Both the position numbers and the translations under genes were made by a program. The notes under the pieces are model-generated. The model had not been told where the DNA came from, ran no database searches, and worked only from the letters and a program-made list of their open reading frames with translations. This document shows, piece by piece, positions 26,353 to 33,872 of a stretch of DNA of 64,000 nt; position 1 is the stretch's first letter; every line of letters begins with the position of its first letter. Source of the stretch: Nocardioides abyssi (GTDB taxonomy: Bacteria; Actinomycetota; Actinomycetes; Propionibacteriales; Nocardioidaceae); the NCBI RefSeq assembly GCF_030412915.1, contig NZ_JAUHJR010000002.1:682001-746000 (forward strand), read 5' to 3'.

Positions 26353-26811
26353 ATGAGCCAGCTCAAGGACCGCCTGCGCACCGACCTCACCGCCGCGATG
26401 AAGGCCCGCGACGAGGTGCGCTCCTCGACCCTGCGGATGGCGCTCACCGCCGTCACCAACGCCGAGGTCGCGGGCAAGGTCCAGCGCGAGCTCAGCGACG
26501 AGGAGGTCGTCGACGTGCTCTCCACCGAGGCCAAGAAGCGCCGCGAGGCCGCGATCGCCTTCGACGACGGCGGGCGCAGTGAGATGGCCGCCAAGGAGCG
26601 GGCCGAGGCGAAGGTGCTGGCCGACTACCTGCCCGAGCAGCTCCCGGTCGAGGAGATCGCCCGGATCGTCAGCGAGGCCGTCGAGCGCACGGGCGCGGCC
26701 GGCGAGGGCATGAAGGCCATGGGCAAGGTGATGGGCGTCGTGCAGCCGCAGGTCAAGGGCCGTGCCGACGGTGCCGCGGTGGCCGCGGAGGTGCGCCGCC
26801 AGCTCGGCTGA
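26353..26811 (+). CDS. GatB/YqeY domain-containing protein
   Basis: 152 aa, the full length of the YqeY family: helical N-domain (LKDRLRTDLTAAMKARDEVRSSTLRM) and a C-terminal domain resembling the tail of GatB (GEGMKAMGKVMGVVQPQVKGRADG). YqeY proteins are thought to touch tRNA but no reaction is established. The ATG lies 6 nt after CACAAT, so a leaderless mRNA is possible. It is convergent with the PBP gene (54 nt between stops) and divergent from the metallophosphoesterase. Confidence 0.9.
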   Translation: MSQLKDRLRTDLTAAMKARDEVRSSTLRMALTAVTNAEVAGKVQRELSDEEVVDVLSTEAKKRREAAIAFDDGGRSEMAAKERAEAKVLADYLPEQLPVEEIARIVSEAVERTGAAGEGMKAMGKVMGVVQPQVKGRADGAAVAAEVRRQLG

Positions 26812-26865
26812 GACGGCCGCTCGGCCGGCCCACCTGTCGGCCCGGTCGTCGGCCCGTTCGTCCGC

Positions 26866-29007
26866 TCAGTCGTCGTCGAACGAGTCGCTGTCGTCGTCGT
26901 CGAAGGAGTCGGTGCTCGGCGCCGTCCCGCTGCTGGTGACCGACGAGGGCGGCGTGAACGACTCGACGGGGAGCTTGTCGAGGATGCCGCGCATCGCGCC
27001 GCCCCACATGGGTGCGGCGTAGTAGGAGCCGGACGCGTTGTAGATGGTCGTCGGGCCGATGTTGACGCCCTCGAGGCTCTTCGGCATGCCGAACTCGTTG
27101 GCGCCGGCGATCATGGCGGAGGTCGCCATGTTGGGGGTGTAGCCGACGAACCAGACCGCCTGGCCGTTCTGGGTGGTGCCGGTCTTGCCGGCGGCGTCGC
27201 GGCCGAGGGCCTGCGCGGAGGCGAACCCGCCGTCGATGACGCCGCGGAGGATGTCGTTGATCGCGTCGGCGGTGGTCTCCTGGATCACCTGCTGGCACTC
27301 CTGCGGGTACTCCTTGAGCAGGTTGCCGCGGGCGTCCTCGATCGCCAGCACCGGGCGGGAGTCGCAGTGCAGGCCGCGGGCCGCGAAGGTGGCGTACGCC
27401 TCGGCCATCTCCAGCGGGCTGGCGTCGGTGACGCCGAGGGTGAACGTCGGCACCCGCTCGGCGAGGCCAGGGCCCTTGCCCTCGGGGTTGGTGAGCTCGA
27501 CGCCCATCGCCTTCGCGAGCTCGTAGGGCTCGCAGATGCCGGTCTCCCGCTCGAGCTGGGCGAAGTAGGTGTTCACCGACTCGCGGGTGCCGGTGTACAT
27601 GTCCTTGTAGCCGGTGGTCGTGGAGTTGCCGACCGACCAGGTGCCGTAGCCGTAGGGCTCGCCGTCGCAGTCCTCGAACTCGTACTCGGGGATCTCCATC
27701 CGGTCCGGGTTCTGGAAGCCGGTCGACGTGGGCAGGCCCTGCTCCAGCGCGGCGGCGAGGACGAAGACCTTGAACGTCGAGCCGGGCTGGAAGCCGGCGG
27801 AGTCGCCGTACTTCTGGTTGACGACGTAGTTCAGGTAGGTCTGGCCGGCCGCGCGGTCGCGGCCCATCGGGCGGGACTGGGCGATGGCGCGGACCTTGCC
27901 GGTGCCGGGCTCGACCATCGCCAGGCCGCCGATCGCCTCGGTCGGGGGGTAGACCGCGGACGAGACGGCCTCGTCGGCGGCCGCCTGGGCGTCGAGGTCG
28001 ATGGAGGTGCGGATCGTGAGGCCGCCGGAGAAGATCAGCTCGCGTCGCTCCTTGGCGTTGCGGCCGAGCGCGCGGTCCTTCTGCAGGTAGTTGAGGACGT
28101 AGTCGCAGAAGAACGGCGCCCGCGCGTTGACGCACCCGTTGGGCGTCGTCTGCACGTCGAGGCCGAGCTTCTTCTCCTTGACCTTCTCCGCGCGGCGGTC
28201 CTTGATGACGCCGAGCTGGGCCATCCGGTCCAGCACGACGTTGCGCCGCTCCAGCGCCCGGTCGGGGGCGTTGGTGGGGTCGTAGCCGGTGGGGTTCTTC
28301 ACCAGGCCGGCCAGCAGCGCCGACTGCTTGAGGTTGAGGTCCTTGGCGTTGACGCCGAAGTAGTGGCGGGCCGCGGACTGGATGCCGAAGGCGCCGTCAC
28401 CGAAGTACGCGGTGTTGAGGTAGCGCTCGAGGATCCAGTCCTTGCTGTGGCGCTGCTCCAGCGCCACGGCGTACCGCAGCTCGCGCAGCTTGCGCGCGTA
28501 GCTGTCGTCGGTGGCCTCCTGGCGCTCCTTCTTCGTCTTCGCCTGGTCGACCAGGGTCAGCTTGACCAGCTGCTGGGTGATCGACGAGCCGCCCTGGACG
28601 ACGCCGGAGCTGGCCTGGTTGGTGATGAACGCGCGCAGCGTGCCCTTCAGGTCCAGCGCTCCGTGCTGGTAGAAGCGGTAGTCCTCGATCGCGACGATCG
28701 CCTTGACCATCATCCGCGAGACGTCGGTGAGCTGGACGTTGACGCGGTTCTGGTCGTAGAGGGTGGCGACGACCTCGCCCTCCTCGTCGAGCACCTGGGT
28801 GCGCTGGGCGAGCGCCTCGGTCTCCAGCTCGGCCGGCAGCTGGTCCATCGTCTCGGCGACGTTCTTCGCGCCGATGCCCGCCACGCCCGCGAACGGGATG
28901 GCCAGGCCGGCGACGACGACCCCCAGGACGGCGGCGACGAGGAGCATCACGCCCAGGTGGGAGGCCACGCGGCCCGGGGTGAGCTGCTCGGGACGCTGCG
29001 CGGTCAT
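26866..29007 (-). CDS. bifunctional class A penicillin-binding protein (PonA2-like)
   Basis: 713 aa. One transmembrane helix (about residues 15-45) is followed by the GT51 glycosyltransferase domain (AIEDYRFYQHGALD, GGSSITQQLVK) and the transpeptidase with SxxK as GSTFK (about 409), SxN as SVN (about 478) and KTG as GKTGTTQNG (about 607). It polymerises and crosslinks peptidoglycan outside the membrane. The tail is acidic (DSFDDDDSDSFDDD), and there is no PASTA domain. ATG at 29007 is 7 nt after TAGCCT, so it is preferred to the in-frame GTG at 29013. Divergent from the WhiB gene as ponA2-whiB4 is in mycobacteria. Confidence 0.93.
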   Translation of the reverse strand: MTAQRPEQLTPGRVASHLGVMLLVAAVLGVVVAGLAIPFAGVAGIGAKNVAETMDQLPAELETEALAQRTQVLDEEGEVVATLYDQNRVNVQLTDVSRMMVKAIVAIEDYRFYQHGALDLKGTLRAFITNQASSGVVQGGSSITQQLVKLTLVDQAKTKKERQEATDDSYARKLRELRYAVALEQRHSKDWILERYLNTAYFGDGAFGIQSAARHYFGVNAKDLNLKQSALLAGLVKNPTGYDPTNAPDRALERRNVVLDRMAQLGVIKDRRAEKVKEKKLGLDVQTTPNGCVNARAPFFCDYVLNYLQKDRALGRNAKERRELIFSGGLTIRTSIDLDAQAAADEAVSSAVYPPTEAIGGLAMVEPGTGKVRAIAQSRPMGRDRAAGQTYLNYVVNQKYGDSAGFQPGSTFKVFVLAAALEQGLPTSTGFQNPDRMEIPEYEFEDCDGEPYGYGTWSVGNSTTTGYKDMYTGTRESVNTYFAQLERETGICEPYELAKAMGVELTNPEGKGPGLAERVPTFTLGVTDASPLEMAEAYATFAARGLHCDSRPVLAIEDARGNLLKEYPQECQQVIQETTADAINDILRGVIDGGFASAQALGRDAAGKTGTTQNGQAVWFVGYTPNMATSAMIAGANEFGMPKSLEGVNIGPTTIYNASGSYYAAPMWGGAMRGILDKLPVESFTPPSSVTSSGTAPSTDSFDDDDSDSFDDD

Positions 29008-29014
29008 GACCACC

Positions 29015-29020
29015 AGGCTA
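29015..29020 (-). promoter_or_regulatory. -10 element of the PBP gene, leaderless start
   Basis: TAGCCT on the minus strand lies 7 nt before the ATG at 29007. The rest of the 195-bp gap up to the WhiB start contains pyrimidine-rich CTTTACCTTTACCTCC but no promoter that could be assigned to the WhiB gene with confidence. Confidence 0.5.
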
Positions 29021-29202
29021 CGGGAGTCCGCGAAGCCCCAGGGTGGCGTGACGAGGACGGACTAGTCATTTCGGACTATGCCGGTTGGGCTGAACGTGTC
29101 TGTACCGGTTGCCGTGGGCGCCTTTACCTTTACCTCCGAGGGGACTTCCCGGGTAGGCGTCATGGGGACGCGGACCTATCTCGGATCAGATGTGGGGACA
29201 TC

Positions 29203-29499
29203 ATGTGGGTTGAGGACTGGACGCCGCGCGCTGCCTGCAAGTCGGCGCAGCCGGATCAGCTGTTCGTGCGTGGGGCCGAGCAGAACAAGGCCAAGCAGCT
29301 GTGCGCGGGTTGCCCCGTGCGCACCGAGTGCCTCGCGGAGGCGCTCGACAACCAGATCGAGTGGGGGGTCTGGGGTGGCATGACCGAGCGCGAGCGCCGT
29401 GCGCTGCTGCGCCGCCGCCCGAACGCCTCGTGGCGCACGGTCCTCGAGACCGCCCGCGAGCAGTCGGCCACCGTGCCGGCTCCGCGCGCCACCGTCTGA
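29203..29499 (+). CDS. WhiB-family [4Fe-4S] regulator, WblA/WhiB4 type
   Basis: 98 aa. Four Cys (12, 34, 37, 43) hold the iron-sulfur cluster, followed by the G[VI]WGG turn (GVWGG, 55-59) and the basic helix ERRALLRRRP that contacts DNA. DQLFVRGAEQ before the second Cys and NASWRTVLETARE at the end match WblA of Streptomyces and WhiB4 of M. tuberculosis, which sense oxygen or redox state and act on antioxidant and development genes. Position beside a PonA2-type PBP and a pair of Get3-like ATPases is the same as for whiB4. ATG at 29203; no strong ribosome site. Confidence 0.92.
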   Translation: MWVEDWTPRAACKSAQPDQLFVRGAEQNKAKQLCAGCPVRTECLAEALDNQIEWGVWGGMTERERRALLRRRPNASWRTVLETAREQSATVPAPRATV

Positions 29500-29614
29500 C
29501 GCGTCCGCGCGCCCGGCCGCGGCGCTCGCTGCGGCGTCGCTGCGGCGTACGTCGTGGGCGTGCCTGCGCGTCCGACCCGGCCCCGGCCGACCCTGGCCGT
29601 GGGCTGGGGGTCGG

Positions 29615-29668
29615 ACATATCGGGGTAGTCCTGCACATATCGGGGGAGATCTGCCCCGATATGTGCAG
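29615..29668. repeat. two direct plus one inverted copy of an ACATATCGGGG motif
   Basis: ACATATCGGGG occurs at 29615 and 29635 as a 20-nt tandem repeat (17 of 20 identical). The second copy is the left arm (29631-29645) of a perfect 15-bp palindrome whose right arm is 29654-29668. It lies between the convergent WhiB and ATPase genes. The AT-containing core CATATCG is unusual for this genome. Termination, mRNA protection or a protein site are all possible. Confidence 0.7.
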
Positions 29669-29696
29669 GGGTCACCGGTGAACCGGTGACCCCTGC
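29665..29696. terminator. perfect 15-bp palindrome overlapping the 3' end of the ATPase gene
   Basis: GCAGGGGTCACCGGT (29665-29679) and ACCGGTGACCCCTGC (29682-29696) are separated by only GA. The stop codon and last codons of the Get3-like ATPase gene (29672) are encoded inside the structure. With the hairpin just before it, it forms a double hairpin between convergent genes. Confidence 0.6.
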
Positions 29697-30862
29697 ACCC
29701 CGCCGGCCAGCAGCCCACCGACCTCGCGCAGACCAGCGAGGTCGTGGACGTCGCCGGCGAGGGCGGGGACGACGGCGGTGGGGACCTCGGGGTGGGCCTT
29801 GGCGAAGCGAGCCCGCAGCCCGGCCTCGCGCTCGACCATCCGGGTGCGGTCGGCGTGCAGCCGCAGCAGCCCGGCGGTCAGCGAGGTGGGGTCGTCGGCG
29901 CGCAGCCGCGCGGCCGCGGCCATCGCCTCGTCGCCGGACAGGTCGCCCTGCGGTGCGGGGCTGGCCCGGTTGACGACGAGCCCGGCCAGCGGCATCCGGT
30001 CCTCGGCGAGCCGCTCGACGAAGTACGCCGCCTCGCGCAGCGCGTCGGGCTCGGGGGCCGCGACGACCAGGAACGCCGTCCCGTCGGCCTGCAGCAGCGC
30101 GTAGGTCTTCTGCGCGCGGACGCGGAAGCCGCCGAAGACGGTGTCCAGCGCGGCGACGAAGGTCTGCAGGTCGCGCAGCACCTGGCCACCGAGGATCTTG
30201 GTCAGCGCGTTGGTGATGATCCCGAACCCGGCGGTCATCAGCTTCGCCGGACCGCGGGCGGGGGCGAGCATCAGCCGGATGAAGCGGCCGTCGAGGAAGC
30301 TGGAGAGCCGCTCGGGGGCGTCGAGGAAGTCCAGCGCCGACCGCGAGGGCGGGGTGTCGACGACGACCAGGTCGTAGGTGCCGGTGCGCTGGGCGTCGGC
30401 GTGGATCTGGCCGAGCTTCTCCATCGCCATGTACTCCTGCGTGCCCGCGAACGAGCTCGACAGCGCGATGTAGAACGGGTTGGCCAGGATCTGCTCGGCC
30501 TTCTCCGGGGTGGCCTGGCTGAGCACGACCTCGTCGAAGGTCCGCTTCATGTCCAGCATCATCGCGTCGAGGCTGCCGCCGGCCGCGGGGTCGACGTCGG
30601 AGACCGGCCGCGGGGTGTTGTCGAGCATCTCGATGCCCATCGACTGCGCCAGCCGCCGGGCCGGGTCGATGGTCAGCACAACGACCTTGCGGCCGCGCTC
30701 GGCCGCGCGCAGCGCCAGCGCCGCGGAGGTGGTGGTCTTGCCGACCCCGCCGGAGCCGCAGCACACGATGATCTCGGTGCCGCGGTCGTCGAGGAGGGCG
30801 TCGACGTCCAGCGGCGCGTGCTGGCGGCCGGTCTGCGGGCCGACCCGCGCGCGGGTGCTCAT
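29672..30862 (-). CDS. ArsA/Get3-like ATPase (Rv3680-type)
   Basis: 396 aa. The P-loop CGSGGVGKTT (about residues 35-44) is of the deviant Walker A type, but the signature Lys before GGVGKT is replaced by Ser, unlike in its partner. Switch I/II correspond to LTIDPARRLAQ and VVVDTPPSRSALDFL. It is a soluble SIMIBI NTPase. Mycobacterial Rv3679/Rv3680 (BagA/BagB) are the nearest known case: a Get3-like heteromeric pair with a role in redox or metabolic tolerance. It overlaps its partner by 4 nt (ATGA), so both are made together, probably as a complex. No arsenic genes are near. Confidence 0.88.
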   Translation of the reverse strand: MSTRARVGPQTGRQHAPLDVDALLDDRGTEIIVCCGSGGVGKTTTSAALALRAAERGRKVVVLTIDPARRLAQSMGIEMLDNTPRPVSDVDPAAGGSLDAMMLDMKRTFDEVVLSQATPEKAEQILANPFYIALSSSFAGTQEYMAMEKLGQIHADAQRTGTYDLVVVDTPPSRSALDFLDAPERLSSFLDGRFIRLMLAPARGPAKLMTAGFGIITNALTKILGGQVLRDLQTFVAALDTVFGGFRVRAQKTYALLQADGTAFLVVAAPEPDALREAAYFVERLAEDRMPLAGLVVNRASPAPQGDLSGDEAMAAAARLRADDPTSLTAGLLRLHADRTRMVEREAGLRARFAKAHPEVPTAVVPALAGDVHDLAGLREVGGLLAGGVQGSPVHR

Positions 30863-31899
30863 GCCAGCCCCTGCGCGCGCAGCTGCTCGGCGAGCTCGTA
30901 GAGCCCGCCGAGGTCCACCCCGCCCGGCAGCCGGGGCAGCTCGTACGTCGGTCGGTCCAGCGCCGCGACCACCTCGCGCTGGCTGTCCTCGAGGTCACGG
31001 CGGACGGCGTGGTCGTGGGCCTCGGCGAGCAGCCCGTCGACGAGGTCGTCGAGCCGTGCCGCGGACAGGTCCAGCCCCGCGGCGGCGAGGTCGGTGGTGA
31101 GCCGGTCGCGGTCGAGCGTCCCGGTGCGGGCGGCGGCGAGGTCGGCAGCGGCGAGGTCGCGGGGGCGGACCAGGTTGACCACGACCCCGCCGACCGGCAG
31201 CCGCGCGGCCTCGAGCTCGGCGATCCCGTCGGCGGTCTCCTGCACGGGCATCTCCTCCAGGACGGTGACCAGGTGGACGGCCGTCCGCGGCGAGCGGAAC
31301 AGGGTCATCATCGTGTCGGACTGGTGCTTGATCGGGCCGACCTTGGCCAGCCCCGCGAGCTCGTCGCTGACGTTGAGGAACTGCACGATGCGTCCGGTCG
31401 GCGGGGCGTCGAGCACCACGGCGTCGTACTCGATCGCGCCCTTGTTGCGGCTGTTGCGCTGCACCGCCTCGAAGACCTTGCCGGTCAGCAGCACGTCGCG
31501 GACGCCGGGCGCGATCGTCGTGGCGAACTCGATGACCCCGAACTTGTCGAGCGCGCGGCCGGCGCGGCCGAGCTTGTAGTACATCGAGAGGTACTCCAGC
31601 AGCGCCGCCTCCGGGTCGATGTGCAGCGCGTGCACGACGCCGGGCTTGCCGCCCGCCCCGTCCGTCGGTCCGTCGGGCACCCCGTCGGACGGCAGGCCGG
31701 TGGCGATCCGGCGCTCGGCGTACGGCAGCGGGTCGACGTCGAACATCCGGGCGATGCCCTGGCGGCCCTCGACCTCGCAGAGCAGGACGTTGCGGCCGGT
31801 GGTGGCCAGCGCCAGGGCCAGCGCGGCGGCGACGGTCGACTTGCCGGTGCCGCCCTTGCCGGTCACCACGTGCAGCTGCACGCGCGGCCAGTCGGTCAT
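30859..31899 (-). CDS. ArsA/Get3-like ATPase (Rv3679-type)
   Basis: 346 aa. The P-loop VTGKGGTGKST (residues 12-22) keeps the signature Lys of the deviant Walker A family; VVLDAPPTGRIVQFL is switch II. The C-terminal third is helical and less conserved (LDDLVDGLLAEAHDHAV). It forms the first gene of a two-gene operon with the second ATPase. ATG at 31899 lies 7 nt after TACGCT on the minus strand, indicating a leaderless transcript. One partner with and one without the signature Lys suggests an asymmetric heterodimer; that is inference from the sequence. Confidence 0.88.
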   Translation of the reverse strand: MTDWPRVQLHVVTGKGGTGKSTVAAALALALATTGRNVLLCEVEGRQGIARMFDVDPLPYAERRIATGLPSDGVPDGPTDGAGGKPGVVHALHIDPEAALLEYLSMYYKLGRAGRALDKFGVIEFATTIAPGVRDVLLTGKVFEAVQRNSRNKGAIEYDAVVLDAPPTGRIVQFLNVSDELAGLAKVGPIKHQSDTMMTLFRSPRTAVHLVTVLEEMPVQETADGIAELEAARLPVGGVVVNLVRPRDLAAADLAAARTGTLDRDRLTTDLAAAGLDLSAARLDDLVDGLLAEAHDHAVRRDLEDSQREVVAALDRPTYELPRLPGGVDLGGLYELAEQLRAQGLA

Positions 31900-31906
31900 G
31901 GGGGCG

Positions 31907-31912
31907 AGCGTA
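31907..31912 (-). promoter_or_regulatory. -10 element of the Get3-like ATPase operon
   Basis: TACGCT on the minus strand is followed by 7 nt and the ATG at 31899. Divergent from it, CATGAT (31935-31940) lies 6 nt before the Nramp-like ATG at 31947. Confidence 0.5.
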
Positions 31913-31946
31913 GCCAGCGGCGACCAGCCCGGGTCATGATGCGGCG

Positions 31947-33272
31947 ATGACGTCCTCGGGAGACACGACGGACCCGGCCGACCCGGCCCTGGCGGCCGGC
32001 GACCCGCCCCGCTGGAGGATCGTCGGGCCCGGCCTGGTGGTGGCCGCTACCGGCGTGGGCGCTGCCGACCTGGTGGCGACGCTGGTGGCCGGCGCGAAGT
32101 TCGGCTACACGCTGCTGTGGGTCGCGGTCCTCGGCGCGGTGATCAAGGTGGTGCTCGTCGAGGGCGCGGGCCGCTACTCGTTGGCGACGCAGCGGACGAT
32201 CTTCGAGGGCTGGCGCAGCCTGGGCCGGTGGACGACGTGGTACTTCGCGCCGTACATCCTCGTGTGGGGCGTCGTGTACGGCGCCACCGCGATGTCGTCC
32301 ACGGCGCTGCCGGTCGTCGCGCTCCTCCCCGACCTGCCGCTGCGGTGGACGGCGGTCGCCTTCGGCCTGGTCGGCCTGGTGCTGGTGTGGTTCGGCACCT
32401 ACGCGGCCTTCGAGAAGATCACCGCGGCGCTCGTCGGCGTCATGTTCGTGACCGTCGTCGGGGCGGCCGTGCTCACCCTGCCGAACCTCGGCGAGGTGCT
32501 CGGCGGCCTGCGCCCGGCGCTGCCGGACGACTCGCTGGTCAACGTGCTGGGCATCGCCGGCGGTGTGGGCGGCACCATCACGCTCGCGGCGTACGGCTAC
32601 TGGCTGCGCGAGAAGGGCTGGCACACCCCGCGCTTCATGCGGGTGATGCGGATCGACAACGGGGTGGCGTACGCCGTCACCGGGGTCTTCGTCGTCTCCA
32701 TGCTCGTCGTGGGGGCCGAGCTGCTCTACTCCGCCGGCATCGCGATGGAGACCGGCGACCAGGCGCTGGTGCAGCTCTCCGACGTGCTGGCCGACCGGTA
32801 CGGCGAGGTCTTCGGCAAGGTCTTCCTCGTCGGCTTCTGGGCCTCGTCGTTCTCCTCGCTCATCGGCGTGTGGAGCGGCGTGAGCCTGATGTTCGCCGAC
32901 TTCGTCGGCAACCTGCGCGACCTGCCGTCGGGCCACCCCGACACCCGCACCGGCGGCCGGCTGTTCAAGGCCTACCTGCTGTGGCTGACCTTCCCGCCGA
33001 TGCTCCTGCTGCTGCTCGACGAGCCGGTCGGGCTGATCCTGGCCTACGGCGCGCTCGGGGCGCTGTTCATGCCGTTCCTCGCGATCACGCTGCTGGTGCT
33101 GCTCAACAAGCGCCGCCCCGGCGCCCTGCCGCACTCCGACGTGCCGCCGGAGTGGCGCAACGGCTGGCTGTCCAACACCGGCCTGGGGGTGTGCGCGGTG
33201 CTCTTCCTGCTGCTCGGCGCCAACGAGCTGCGCGAGGTGCTGGCCCCCTACGTCCCGTTCCTGGAGGGCTGA
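31947..33272 (+). CDS. Nramp-related membrane transporter lacking the canonical metal-binding motifs
   Basis: 441 aa with about 11 transmembrane helices in the LeuT-like Nramp arrangement. In true Nramp proteins helix 1 carries DPGN and helix 6 carries MPH; here helix 1 reads AATGVGAADLVA and the helix 6 region reads AAYGYWLREKG. Manganese/iron transport as in MntH therefore cannot be assumed. The sequence GPGLVVAATGVGAADL recurs in an actinobacterial subgroup commonly named Nramp family divalent metal transporter. The last helices (LLDEPVGLILAYGALGALFMPFLA) fit the family. The gene is followed 1 nt later by the YdeI-like gene. Substrate unknown. Confidence 0.8.
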   Translation: MTSSGDTTDPADPALAAGDPPRWRIVGPGLVVAATGVGAADLVATLVAGAKFGYTLLWVAVLGAVIKVVLVEGAGRYSLATQRTIFEGWRSLGRWTTWYFAPYILVWGVVYGATAMSSTALPVVALLPDLPLRWTAVAFGLVGLVLVWFGTYAAFEKITAALVGVMFVTVVGAAVLTLPNLGEVLGGLRPALPDDSLVNVLGIAGGVGGTITLAAYGYWLREKGWHTPRFMRVMRIDNGVAYAVTGVFVVSMLVVGAELLYSAGIAMETGDQALVQLSDVLADRYGEVFGKVFLVGFWASSFSSLIGVWSGVSLMFADFVGNLRDLPSGHPDTRTGGRLFKAYLLWLTFPPMLLLLLDEPVGLILAYGALGALFMPFLAITLLVLLNKRRPGALPHSDVPPEWRNGWLSNTGLGVCAVLFLLLGANELREVLAPYVPFLEG

Positions 33273-33273
33273 G

Positions 33274-33864
33274 GTGGCCGTCGAGCTCCCCGAGCTGCTC
33301 CTCCCCGACGCCGCAGCGTGGCGCGCCTGGCTGGAGGAGCACCACGCCGACTCCCCGGGCGTGTGGCTGGTGCTGACCAAGAAGGGTGGCGACGTCACCG
33401 CGCTGACCCGGGCCGCGGCGCTGGACGAGGCGCTGTGCTTCGGCTGGATCGACGGGCAGGGGCGCAGCCGCGACGCCGCCACCTCGCTGCAGCGGATGAC
33501 CCGGCGCGCCCCGCGCAGCCGCTGGTCGCAGGTCAACGTCGAGATCATCGCCCGGCTCGAGGCGGAGGGCCGGATGGCGCCCGCCGGCCGGGCCGCGGTG
33601 GAGGCGGCCCGGGCCGACGGGCGGTGGGAGGCGGCGTACGCACCGCCCTCGCGGCTCGAGGTGCCCGAGGACCTGCGGGCCGCCGTGGCGGCGGACCCGC
33701 GGGCGCAGGCGATGTTCGACGTGCTGACCTCGGCCAACCGGTTCGCGATGGTCACCCGGCTCGACGCGGTCAAGCGGGCCGAGACGCGCGAGCGCAAGAT
33801 CCGGGAGTACGTCGCGATGCTGGCCCGCCACGAGACGATCTACCCGCAGCGGGCCCGCCCCTGA
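33274..33864 (+). CDS. YdeI/OmpD-associated family protein
   Basis: 196 aa. The hallmark segment SPGVWLVLTKKGG, then LDEALCFGWIDGQ and LQRMTRRAPRSRWSQVN identify the YdeI-like family (bacteriocin-protection/OmpD-associated). The C-terminal helical part ends in ETRERKIREYVAMLARHE. No signal peptide, so it is cytoplasmic. Biochemical function is not established. The GTG at 33274 begins one base after the Nramp-like stop, with GAGG overlapping, so the two genes are cotranscribed and coupled. Convergent with the ABC permease gene. Confidence 0.82.
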   Translation: MAVELPELLLPDAAAWRAWLEEHHADSPGVWLVLTKKGGDVTALTRAAALDEALCFGWIDGQGRSRDAATSLQRMTRRAPRSRWSQVNVEIIARLEAEGRMAPAGRAAVEAARADGRWEAAYAPPSRLEVPEDLRAAVAADPRAQAMFDVLTSANRFAMVTRLDAVKRAETRERKIREYVAMLARHETIYPQRARP

Positions 33865-33872
33865 CCCGGCCC

